Shown here: positions 8,425-16,488 of the stretch, piece by piece
Layout: every line of letters starts with the position of its first letter
Numbering within the stretch: the first letter of the stretch is position 1
Source: Saprospiraceae bacterium
Lineage (GTDB): Bacteria > Bacteroidota > Bacteroidia > Chitinophagales > Saprospiraceae
NCBI GenBank assembly: GCA_020627705.1
Contig: JAHDGJ010000006.1
Span: forward strand, 75,622 to 139,621
Length of the DNA stretch: 64,000 nucleotides
Direction of reading: 5' to 3'
Position numbers and translations under genes: made by a program
The notes under the pieces: generated by a model
The model's database searches: none
Seen by the model: only the letters and a program-made list of their open reading frames with translations
What the model was told of the DNA's origin: nothing

Positions 8425-8461
8425 TGTTGTTGAATTGATTGGTTAATATTTAAAACAGGCA

Positions 8462-9922
8462 TTAAAATTTACCGTTGTTGTTTTTCCATTCTGACTTTGG
8501 AGGAATTGGAGCAATCACATCCCAATGCTCAACAATTTGTCCATTTTCTAGTCGGAATAAATCATAAAATGCGGTATGCTCTCCTTTGCCAAATTTGCCC
8601 TCGCTCATAACCAAAACAAAGTTTCCTTCACCAAGTATTTTATGTGTTTTGGTATATTCCATCACCATCCCATTTTCAGCGAAATACTGCATTGCTTTTC
8701 CAAATCCTTCTAGTCCATCAGCTACCATAGGGTTGTGCTGAATATATTTTTCAGGATTTATGTACGTAGTCATTTTGTCATTTTTGTGCTGGTACATAAC
8801 ATCGTCAAGAAAAGCCTCGACCGTAGCTTTGTTTGCTTTGGTTTTGTCTTTGTCTGTAATGTCAGTTGCTCCATCTGTTTGGCTTCTTCCACTAGGATTT
8901 GCTGGCTGAACTTCAATCAAATTGTCCCAGTGCTCTACAATAAGACCTTCTTCAAATCGAAAGACGTCAAATCCAATTTTGGGTCCGAAAAAATCATAAA
9001 TCGTATGTGTAAAAACGTACTCTCCATCTTCAAAAGCCCGAACAACTTCTGCTTTGAATCCTTGAGGAGGTGTATGTTTCATCACTTCTCCAAATCCAGC
9101 AAGACCATCTCCAACAGATAAATTGTGTTGAATGTATTTGGTAGGGTTGATGTAAGAAATAGGAGTTTTATCTCCAGTATTAAAACTATTAAGTAGAGCT
9201 ACTACTTTTTCTTTGTTTGTTAATTCCATATTTAAAAATTTGTAGCGTCCCATATTCATTGACGCTTGATCCATTTTAGTCATAAATTGTTTAGAAACTT
9301 CTGCTTCCATAAATGGTTGTAATGAAGCATCTGAGTTTTCTTTGTTGTCCCAATAGACTGCAACTACTTGGCGGCCGTTTTCATCACTTCCAGTCAATCG
9401 TTGTAAAAACCCTTTTCTTTTGCCGGTAAAATCTGTCTCAACTCTTTTATTGATTTTTGCAAACTTTTCCAGGTTTGTATTAGCCACTAAATCGAATGAC
9501 ATTATTTCAACAAATTGACTTTCGGCTGCATTAAACCCTTGATCCATAGAATATCTTGACATTTTCATAGTTGAGCCATCTATCATTTGAGCGTAATCAG
9601 CAACGGATTCGTCATTCATAAATTTGCTCATACTTGCATCAGCATCTGCTTTGCTTTCCCAATAAACCACCACCACATAATTTCCTTTTTCATCTATTGC
9701 ACTTTGTCTTTTGACAAATCCTTTTTGCTTACTAGTAAAATCTTCTTCTACTTGAGCATCACGTGTGGCGAACTCAATGGGGTTAACATTGCTGTTGGTC
9801 TTGAAGGTGGTAACCTCCATTATGGTCTTCTTTTCCATGGGATTTTGGCTTTCTTTTCCTGTACAACTGGTCATGAAAAATGGAATTGCAAACAAGAAAA
9901 TCGTTTTTAACTTCAATATCAT
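8462..9922 (-). CDS. Lipoprotein with two ABM-like and two SnoaL-like domains
   Basis: The 486-residue protein starts with a lipoprotein signal (FMTSC, Cys20). Two similar roughly 95-residue domains follow (about 35-130 and 138-230), each with the pattern 'F..KQKGF or GKRKGF ... VVVVYW or VVAVYW', typical of antibiotic-biosynthesis-monooxygenase (ABM) ferredoxin-like folds. Then come two SnoaL/NTF2-like domains (about 235-345 and 362-475), each carrying a YIQHN motif near its start and an IVEHWD motif near its end. ABM and SnoaL proteins are usually separate small soluble enzymes, so a duplicated four-domain lipoprotein is unusual. It lies 6 bp after the lipoprotein gene at 9929-10450 and upstream of the small membrane protein. 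A sensor or small-molecule binder at the envelope is possible; no catalytic role is shown. Confidence 0.7.
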   Translation of the reverse strand: MILKLKTIFLFAIPFFMTSCTGKESQNPMEKKTIMEVTTFKTNSNVNPIEFATRDAQVEEDFTSKQKGFVKRQSAIDEKGNYVVVVYWESKADADASMSKFMNDESVADYAQMIDGSTMKMSRYSMDQGFNAAESQFVEIMSFDLVANTNLEKFAKINKRVETDFTGKRKGFLQRLTGSDENGRQVVAVYWDNKENSDASLQPFMEAEVSKQFMTKMDQASMNMGRYKFLNMELTNKEKVVALLNSFNTGDKTPISYINPTKYIQHNLSVGDGLAGFGEVMKHTPPQGFKAEVVRAFEDGEYVFTHTIYDFFGPKIGFDVFRFEEGLIVEHWDNLIEVQPANPSGRSQTDGATDITDKDKTKANKATVEAFLDDVMYQHKNDKMTTYINPEKYIQHNPMVADGLEGFGKAMQYFAENGMVMEYTKTHKILGEGNFVLVMSEGKFGKGEHTAFYDLFRLENGQIVEHWDVIAPIPPKSEWKNNNGKF

Positions 9923-9928
9923 AATGCT

Positions 9929-10450
9929 TTAATCTAAGGTTATGGTAAAATTTTGTCCTGGTTTAAAATCGTATCCTTCTCCAATTTCAACAACCAAAAC
10001 ATTGTCACTGTCAACTCTTAAGTTGACAGAGGAGTTGCTGGAAGAAAATCCATTGACATTTTGGGCTTCTGCAAAAGTGAAGTAGTATCGGTCAAAAGTG
10101 TTGGGCTCTAATATTCTGAATAGAGTTCCATAAGTTGGATCATCAGATTGTGCGACACATGTAAAGGCAATACTGTTTTCGTCAATATCTATATCGTATA
10201 AGTTGAGTAGATAATTGGAAAATTCAACACCTTCACCCACTGTAGCACTTGCTGCTAAGGAACCAGCCGGCGCCATAAATAATCCTTCTATGTCTAATTC
10301 TGCATCCATCGTGAATGCCGTTGATTGAAAAGTGTTGGTTACTGTTACACTTGACCCAGTAGTAATTGCAGGATCATCACTGCAAGAACTAAAAGTAAGC
10401 AGTGCAGCAAATAAGCTTAAAATCGAAAAATTTAGTTTTGAAAATTTCAT
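9929..10450 (-). CDS. Hypothetical lipoprotein
   Basis: This 173-residue protein has a lipoprotein signal (LLTFSSC, Cys23) followed by an acidic, strand-rich region with no motif I recognise. It is translated 6 bp ahead of the ABM/SnoaL lipoprotein, so the two are co-expressed and probably share a location. The AraC-type regulator encoded just upstream on the same strand is a plausible controller. Function unknown. Confidence 0.6.
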   Translation of the reverse strand: MKFSKLNFSILSLFAALLTFSSCSDDPAITTGSSVTVTNTFQSTAFTMDAELDIEGLFMAPAGSLAASATVGEGVEFSNYLLNLYDIDIDENSIAFTCVAQSDDPTYGTLFRILEPNTFDRYYFTFAEAQNVNGFSSSNSSVNLRVDSDNVLVVEIGEGYDFKPGQNFTITLD

Positions 10451-10561
10451 TGAAAGTGTTTTTGTTAATCAATGAAACAAATGTATTGGCAGACCACGCC
10501 CTGATAAAGGTTAGAATGTTTCTAAGGACTGTCAAAATGGGAAAGACGTTGTTTAGGAGTA

Positions 10562-11434
10562 CTAATGAGCAGTTCTAAAGACCTCTGGGGAACTGGCGGT
10601 GAATTTTTTGAAATATTTATAAAAATTGGTTGGATCACTAAAGCCCGAAGAAAAGGCAATTTCTTTAATTGATAAGTCAGTGCTGATCAGAAGCCTTTTA
10701 ATCTGCATAATAGCTCTTTCATCAATATATGCTTTGGCAGTATCGTTGACTACACTTTTTACGATGTTGTTGATGGTCTTGGTTGACATCCCCATTTCTT
10801 GAGCATAGAATTGTACTTTTTTACTCTGCAGACATTTTTCTTCGACAAGCTTTTGAAACTCCAAAAATTGGGTCATGTATTTTTTACGTTCAGTGAACCG
10901 ATTGGTCTGTGCTTTGATCCGAAAGAGCTTCGTAATTACAATGTGTAAGACGCTTCGGGTGATGCCAATAGAAAAATTGTCTTTGACATTGTATTCTTGC
11001 TCCAAATGTTTGACCAAAACAGTAAAATCCGAAAAAGCTTCTTTGTTGGTAAATTCGATTTTAGGAAAACTCAAAGAATCGTTAAAGAGCTGCATTGATT
11101 TCAATGCCTCCATTTTATTGAGATGACTAATGATAAAATCTTCGGTAAACACCAACAGATAACCTTTGACATTGGGGCTTCTAAAAAACTTATGGATCTG
11201 ATCTTTTCTGATGAGTAGGACAGTACCTTCTTTGTATTTGTAGTCCGTAAAATCTATAGTGTGATATCCCAGGCCTTCGTAAACAAAGAATATGATATAG
11301 AAATTCACCAAGTGGTTTTTCCCGATATCATGATCCAAATCTCTAGTAAGAAGATCTTCAATTTTAACTATGTCAAAATAGGATTTAGGATTAACCTTAT
11401 TCTGAAAATTTATTTTGGTTACTTGCCCTTTCAT
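10562..11434 (-). CDS. AraC-family transcriptional regulator
   Basis: This 290-residue regulator has an N-terminal cupin-like sensing domain (about 20-110, with the GTVLLIRKDQIHKF segment typical of AraC arm/cupin domains). A C-terminal double helix-turn-helix follows (about 190-288): YAQEMGMSTKTINNIVK, then IKEIAFSSGFSDPTNFYKYFKKF and the ending SPEVFR. It likely senses a small molecule and controls the lipoprotein operon (10450 down to 8032), which starts 111 bp downstream. It also follows ggt by 14 bp on the same strand and may be transcribed with it. The ligand is unknown. Confidence 0.85.
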   Translation of the reverse strand: MKGQVTKINFQNKVNPKSYFDIVKIEDLLTRDLDHDIGKNHLVNFYIIFFVYEGLGYHTIDFTDYKYKEGTVLLIRKDQIHKFFRSPNVKGYLLVFTEDFIISHLNKMEALKSMQLFNDSLSFPKIEFTNKEAFSDFTVLVKHLEQEYNVKDNFSIGITRSVLHIVITKLFRIKAQTNRFTERKKYMTQFLEFQKLVEEKCLQSKKVQFYAQEMGMSTKTINNIVKSVVNDTAKAYIDERAIMQIKRLLISTDLSIKEIAFSSGFSDPTNFYKYFKKFTASSPEVFRTAH

Positions 11435-11448
11435 GGTACTACATAATG

Positions 11449-13167
11449 TTAATACCCAAGCGTCTTAGCATCTGGTCTTCTGGGATCAGAGGATCCATAA
11501 AGTAAGCCATTTTTCAAAAGTATGGATTGCGTACTCCCCATAGCGGGGCGTTCTTTTAATTCATGCCCTTTTGCTTCCAAGAGTTTTCTTGTATCAATGT
11601 TTAACATTTGTTCGTAATACAATACGTCGGGATACCATTGGTGATGAATACGTGGGGCATGAGTAGCATCAGCAACGTTTAGGTCATGATCGATTATATT
11701 CAGAATTATCTGCAATACGGTAGTTATGATTCTACTGCCACCAGGACTTCCCGTTGCTAAAAATGGTTTACCTTCTTTAAAAACAAGGGTAGGGGTCATC
11801 GAACTTAAAGGTCTTTTACCTGCTTCGACAGCATTGGCTTCACCACCAATTAAACCATAAGCATTGGCCTCACCTGGTTTCGCTGAAAAATCGCCCATTT
11901 CATTATTCATAATAATGCCAGTGCCCTTTGCTACTATTCCTGTACCAAAACTAAAATTCAACGTGTAAGTATTGCTAACAACGTTCCCGTGTTTATCTAT
12001 AACGGTAAACTGTGTGGTTTCCTCACTTTCGAAATCTTTAGGTTGACCTGGCTTAATATCGTCAGATTTATTAGCGAACCAAGGTTTTATTTTTTGGACT
12101 AATTTTTCTGCATATTTTTTGGAAATGATTCCTTCAATCGGAACGTCCCAATAAGAAGGGTCTCCCAAATGTTCGCTTCGGTCAGCATAAGCCAAACGCA
12201 TGGCTTCAGTCATGAGGTGTAGAGTTTGGGCAGAATTATGACCTAGCTCTTTTAGTGGAAAATGCTCCAATATGTTTAACATCTGAATGATGTGTACACC
12301 ACCTGAACTAGGTGGAGGCATCGATGCAATTTGATATCCACGATAATCGCCCCAAACAGGATCCATTTCTTCAACCTTGTAATTTTTCAAATCTTCCATG
12401 CTCATTTTTGCTCCGTGATTCGCGAGGTCTTCGGATAGACGTTTGGCTAATTCTCCTTCGTAAAAACCTGAAAGACCATGCTTAGATATTTGTGTTAAGC
12501 TCCATGCCAAATCTTTTTGAACCAAAATATCTCCTGCTTGATAAAAGTCTTCACCTTTGTAAAAAATGGCAGCACTTTCGGGACATTTTTTTAAGCGCTT
12601 TTCATATTTCTTTAAAACATTAGAAAGGTCATGCGTTACAGCAAATCCATTTTGAGCAAGACTAATTGCAGGAGCCAAAATTTCTTCGCGCTTCATTGTA
12701 CCATGTTTCTCTAAAGCCAATAACAATCCTGCTACTGTACCTGGAACTCCTATCGAATGATAGCTGGCATTAAATTTAGTTTTGTCCACATTGCCTTCAT
12801 GGTCCAAATACATATCTCGATGTGCTGCTTTGGGTGCAATTTCGCGATAATTGTATGAAGTAGTTTTTGCCTGTTTGGCATCGTATAAAAGCATGAATCC
12901 TCCACCGCCAATGTTGCCAGCTCTAGGTAAAACTACAGCAAGTGCAAATCCAACACCTACGGCTGCATCTACTGCGTTACCACCTTTTTCTAAGATATCT
13001 AATCCTACTTGGGTGGCAATGTGGTGTTGGCTGGCTACCATACCGGATTGAGCAACAATTGGATGGTGTATAGATTTCGAACTGTATATCGCGGATTGCG
13101 AAATAAGGGAGAAAGAGGTTCCCAGCATGAGGAAATATAATGTAAATACTTGCTTGAGGGATGCCAT
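11449..13167 (-). CDS. ggt: Gamma-glutamyltranspeptidase
   Basis: The 572-residue precursor has a signal peptide (about 1-25, ending SLISQS). The Ntn-hydrolase self-cleavage site precedes the TTQF segment: Thr384 would become the N-terminal nucleophile of the small subunit, as in E. coli 'TTHY'. Other family landmarks are GGNAVDAAV (62-70), the MPPPSSGG loop (283-290), YTLNFSFGTG, and GSPGGSRI in the small subunit. The periplasmic enzyme hydrolyses or transfers gamma-glutamyl groups, for example from glutathione, and releases amino acids for uptake. It is divergent from an AraC regulator, with an inverted-repeat pair between them. All key residues are present. Confidence 0.95.
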   Translation of the reverse strand: MASLKQVFTLYFLMLGTSFSLISQSAIYSSKSIHHPIVAQSGMVASQHHIATQVGLDILEKGGNAVDAAVGVGFALAVVLPRAGNIGGGGFMLLYDAKQAKTTSYNYREIAPKAAHRDMYLDHEGNVDKTKFNASYHSIGVPGTVAGLLLALEKHGTMKREEILAPAISLAQNGFAVTHDLSNVLKKYEKRLKKCPESAAIFYKGEDFYQAGDILVQKDLAWSLTQISKHGLSGFYEGELAKRLSEDLANHGAKMSMEDLKNYKVEEMDPVWGDYRGYQIASMPPPSSGGVHIIQMLNILEHFPLKELGHNSAQTLHLMTEAMRLAYADRSEHLGDPSYWDVPIEGIISKKYAEKLVQKIKPWFANKSDDIKPGQPKDFESEETTQFTVIDKHGNVVSNTYTLNFSFGTGIVAKGTGIIMNNEMGDFSAKPGEANAYGLIGGEANAVEAGKRPLSSMTPTLVFKEGKPFLATGSPGGSRIITTVLQIILNIIDHDLNVADATHAPRIHHQWYPDVLYYEQMLNIDTRKLLEAKGHELKERPAMGSTQSILLKNGLLYGSSDPRRPDAKTLGY

Positions 13168-13216
13168 TATACCGGAATTTAGAATTTGAATTTAACTAAT
13201 TATGCCTAATAAAAAA

Positions 13217-13260
13217 TTGTGCACACTCTTGATTAAAAATTATTATTTTACATTGCACAA
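13217..13260. promoter_or_regulatory. Inverted-repeat pair between ggt and an AraC gene
   Basis: TTGTGCA (13217-13223, inside the palindrome TGTGCACA) and TGCACAA (13254-13260) face each other across 30 AT-rich bases in the only intergenic space between divergent ggt and the AraC gene at 13275. The centres are 37 bp apart. The layout fits two operator half-sites for a regulator acting on both promoters. Confidence 0.4.
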
Positions 13261-13274
13261 CAAAATCCAACTAT

Positions 13275-14198
13275 TTGAATGCCGCTTGTACATATTGTAA
13301 TTCTCTAAAAAAGGCGATACAAAACCAAAATTATTGCAGCAAACTAGGTGACTCTAGTGGGTCTGTTAGTTCGAATGCATATTTATTTAAATCTAATAAA
13401 TTATTTTCAGGAGATCATATTTCAAGATTTTCGGTTCGTACAGTTTCCAATGGTTATCAGAAATATAGTATTGGTATGAAGCAATACGAATTAAATCCAA
13501 ATAACTATTTAATCATTCCAGAAGGAGTGGCTTTTCAAAGTGAGATAAAAACGAATAAACCAGTAGAAGGATTAGTGGTTGCATTTAATTCGAATGATCA
13601 AAAACTATATGAGCACTTTAGACTTTCAAATGAAAAGGAGTTAATAGATAGCCCTTTTCGAAATGAAATGAGTGAAGGAGAAGAACCGATGGTATTTAAT
13701 CTTACCAATAGGGTTAAGAATTTGTTTGACCAGCTTAAAACTAGGATACTTCTAGAATCTGGCACCAAGCTTTTTTATCAAAGTACGTTTTTGGAAATAC
13801 TATCGGAAATTAATCGGGATAAAGTAAAGTTGGGAGAAAAAATCTCGGGGATACCAGCCATAAAGCTTGGGACGAAACGAGAAATATATAGAAGATTAAA
13901 ACTTGCCAGAGAATATTTAGACGCCTATTATTGCTATGATATTTCTTTAGAAGAATTGAGCAAAGTTTCGACTATGTCTCCTTTTCATTTATTGCGACGA
14001 TTTAAAGATTTTTATGGATGCACTCCGCAAGTTTACCAACGACGTAAACGAATGATCAAAGCAGTATTTTTGCTAAAGGATTCTAACAAGCCGATTAATC
14101 GAATTTCACGTGAAATAGGGTTTACTAATCCGAGTGCCTTTAGTCGATCTTTTAAGAAAATGGTTCTTAATAGTCCACAGGCATTTCGAAACAGTTGA
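13275..14198 (+). CDS. AraC-family transcriptional regulator
   Basis: The 307-residue reading frame opens with TTG; the first in-frame ATG comes only after about 66 codons, inside the sensing domain, so a TTG start is preferred. The N-terminal region contains a small Cys cluster (Cys5, Cys8, Cys21) not usual for the family. A cupin-like sensing domain follows (YLIIPEGVAFQSEI, about 77-90), then a C-terminal AraC double helix-turn-helix (about 210-305): LEELSKVSTMSPFHLLRRFKD, then INRISREIGFTNPSAFSRSFKK. It is divergent from ggt and 10 bp upstream of the secreted amidohydrolase gene, which it may control. The cysteines could allow redox or metal sensing, which is an inference. Confidence 0.82.
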   Translation: MNAACTYCNSLKKAIQNQNYCSKLGDSSGSVSSNAYLFKSNKLFSGDHISRFSVRTVSNGYQKYSIGMKQYELNPNNYLIIPEGVAFQSEIKTNKPVEGLVVAFNSNDQKLYEHFRLSNEKELIDSPFRNEMSEGEEPMVFNLTNRVKNLFDQLKTRILLESGTKLFYQSTFLEILSEINRDKVKLGEKISGIPAIKLGTKREIYRRLKLAREYLDAYYCYDISLEELSKVSTMSPFHLLRRFKDFYGCTPQVYQRRKRMIKAVFLLKDSNKPINRISREIGFTNPSAFSRSFKKMVLNSPQAFRNS

Positions 14199-14208
14199 AA
14201 ACTTCGAG

Positions 14209-15369
14209 ATGAAAATATTTAGTTATATCTGGGCTTTTGTTTTCTTCGCCAACAATCTTATTGCACAAGATTATCAAGTCGGTAATTCCTATTTTTCGGA
14301 GAATGAATATGCTGAGTACGTTCATGGTAATTTACCCATTATAATATCTGCTCCTCATGGTGGAGAAAAAAAACCTAATTCAATCCCAGATCGGAACTGT
14401 TCAGGCTGCGTCACTCAAAACGACACCAACACCCAAGAGTTGGCAAATGAGGTGGTCGATGCGATTCAAAATAAATTGGGTTGCACTCCTTATGTAATCA
14501 TTAATAGATTACATCGCTCTAAATTAGATGCCAACAGAGAAATAATTGAAGCCGCAGACGGGAATGCAGATGCTGAAAATGCTTGGGAATATTATCACGG
14601 TCAAGTAATGTTTGCTCGAGATGAGATTTTAGAAAAATTTGGTAAGGGTTTATTCATTGATCTTCACGGACATGGACACGATATTCAACGTTTGGAATTG
14701 GGTTATCTAATGAGTGGAAATACGCTTAGAGACGAAGACGAATTAGAAGCAAGTGGTGAAGAAAGCAGTATTAATCATTTGATCGAAACCAACATTTCCA
14801 GTAGTGATTTTTTAGAGTTGATTCGTGGGCCATTGTCACTTGGTCAGATCATGGAAAATTTAGGAGTTCCTGCTGTTCCTTCACAAGCTGATCCTTTTCC
14901 TTTTGCTGGTGAGGCTTATTTTTCTGGGGGTTACAATACAAGAACTTATGGGTCTAAAAATGGATCTACCATAGATGCGGTCCAGGTAGAATGTCATCAA
15001 GAAGTCCGCTTTAATGATGATGATAGATTGGAGTTTGCCGATCAGCTTGCAACGGGATTAATTGATTTTATAGAGACCCATTATTTTGAAGGCTTTAGTG
15101 AGTTTGATTGTATCGTTAGTACCAAGGAAAACAGTGCAATAAATTTTGATATATATCCAAACCCATCAAAAAATGAACTTTTTATAGAGTTGGAAGGTCA
15201 AAATTCATTTATTAAAATTTATGATCAATGGGGAAGGTGTGTGCTTTCCAATTTGAGTCTAAATCCAGATCGAAAACTCGACATAAGTAATCTAATTCCG
15301 GGAATTTATCATGTATTGTTGATAGACCAAAATGAAAATTTAACCCAAAAGGCATTCGTAAAAAATTAG
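14209..15369 (+). CDS. Secreted N-formylglutamate amidohydrolase-like enzyme with T9SS sorting domain
   Basis: The start at 14209 gives a good signal peptide (MKIFSYIWAFVFFANNLIAQ); a longer upstream frame would overlap the AraC gene. The 386-residue protein carries the motifs of the N-formylglutamate amidohydrolase family (a zinc-carboxypeptidase-like fold): SAPHGG (47-52), RSKLDANR (103-110), DLHGHGHD (151-158) and a late VECHQEVR segment. The last 75 residues (from about 312) form a type A T9SS C-terminal domain: IYPNPSKNE, then the ISNLIPGIYHVLL strand pair and a KAFVKN end. Cytoplasmic family members deformylate N-formylglutamate; this one should be secreted or displayed on the surface. 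It is 10 bp after the AraC gene, so co-transcription is likely. The real substrate may be another acylated amino acid. Confidence 0.8.
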   Translation: MKIFSYIWAFVFFANNLIAQDYQVGNSYFSENEYAEYVHGNLPIIISAPHGGEKKPNSIPDRNCSGCVTQNDTNTQELANEVVDAIQNKLGCTPYVIINRLHRSKLDANREIIEAADGNADAENAWEYYHGQVMFARDEILEKFGKGLFIDLHGHGHDIQRLELGYLMSGNTLRDEDELEASGEESSINHLIETNISSSDFLELIRGPLSLGQIMENLGVPAVPSQADPFPFAGEAYFSGGYNTRTYGSKNGSTIDAVQVECHQEVRFNDDDRLEFADQLATGLIDFIETHYFEGFSEFDCIVSTKENSAINFDIYPNPSKNELFIELEGQNSFIKIYDQWGRCVLSNLSLNPDRKLDISNLIPGIYHVLLIDQNENLTQKAFVKN

Positions 15370-15447
15370 CAAGATGAGCACAGTTTGATCAAAATCTTCT
15401 TAAGAAATTAGAAGCAAATTGGTTTAAACCGTAAAGCTGAGAGGAAT

Positions 15448-16437
15448 ATGATAAAGCTATTGCAAGTTGGCCTAGGGCCTTTAGGCATTAAAACATTCGA
15501 ATACATTACTGGTAGAAAATCGCTTCAAACCATTGCGGCAGTTGATATTAATCCTTCTCTCGCAGGAAGAAAATTGTCCGAATTGGTTGAAGGTCAAGAA
15601 AATGAGGTAATCATAAAATCTTCTTTGGAAGAAGTAGATAACATTAATGAAGTTGATGCCGTAGTATTGACAACCTCATCAAGCATAAAGTCGATTGCTC
15701 CTCAAATACAACAAATAGTAGAATATGGACTCCCCATTGTCTCTACTTGTGAAGAGTTGTGTTACCCTTGGAAAAATGATCCCGAATTGGCCGATGCTTT
15801 AGATGCAAAGGCAAAAAAACATAATGTTGCAGTTGTTTCAACGGGCGTCAACCCAGGCTTTTTAATGGACTCTTTACCCAGCTTTTTAAGTTCGGTTTGT
15901 CAAGAAATAAATCATGTTGAGGTTCGCCGTATTCAAGATGCGACACATCGTAGAATACCTTTTCAGAAAAAAATTGGTGCTGGCCTAACCTTGGATCAAT
16001 TTGATCAAAAAAAGAAAGAGGGGACTTTGCGACATGTTGGACTCACAGAATCGATGCAATTTATTGCTGATTCGGTTGGTTGGAAAATTGACTTTACAGA
16101 AGATGTAATTTCTCCCATTGTCGCAGAAAGCATCGTTGAGACAAAAGATATAAGAATTGACTCTGGCATGGCGATGGGTGTTAAGCAAATTGGACGAGCA
16201 GAATACAATGGAATAGAAAGGGTAAAACTTGTTTTTGAAGCAGCAGTGGGTACTGGGGTTTCTTATGATGAGGTAAGAATTACAGGTAAGCCAAATTTGG
16301 TGTCTAGGATAGAAGGAGGAGTGAATGGGGATATAGCAACTTGTTCTATTATTTTAAATGCTATCCCCAATGTATTGAGTGCGAGCCCAGGGCTCAAAAC
16401 GATGAAAGATTTATCGTTAGTTTCTTTTGTCCAATAA
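15448..16437 (+). CDS. DapB-like / 2,4-diaminopentanoate dehydrogenase-like oxidoreductase
   Basis: The 329-residue cytoplasmic protein opens with a Rossmann nucleotide-binding turn (LLQVGLGPLGIKTFEYI, about 4-20). It continues as a dihydrodipicolinate-reductase-like NAD(P) domain, including the VVLTTSSS strand end and GLPIVSTCEE. The central part (VSTGVNPGFLMDSLP, then the VRRIQDATHRR strand) resembles 2,4-diaminopentanoate dehydrogenase-type proteins rather than true DapB. Such enzymes act on amino acids in ornithine or lysine-like degradation. A good ribosome-binding sequence (GAGAGGA) precedes the ATG. It sits between a secreted amidohydrolase and SusC/SusD, consistent with amino-acid catabolism after uptake. 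The exact substrate is unknown. Confidence 0.72.
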   Translation: MIKLLQVGLGPLGIKTFEYITGRKSLQTIAAVDINPSLAGRKLSELVEGQENEVIIKSSLEEVDNINEVDAVVLTTSSSIKSIAPQIQQIVEYGLPIVSTCEELCYPWKNDPELADALDAKAKKHNVAVVSTGVNPGFLMDSLPSFLSSVCQEINHVEVRRIQDATHRRIPFQKKIGAGLTLDQFDQKKKEGTLRHVGLTESMQFIADSVGWKIDFTEDVISPIVAESIVETKDIRIDSGMAMGVKQIGRAEYNGIERVKLVFEAAVGTGVSYDEVRITGKPNLVSRIEGGVNGDIATCSIILNAIPNVLSASPGLKTMKDLSLVSFVQ

Positions 16438-16488
16438 AATGTAAAACTATACAGCTATAAAAATATTTTAAAACCTAAAAAAGAAAGC

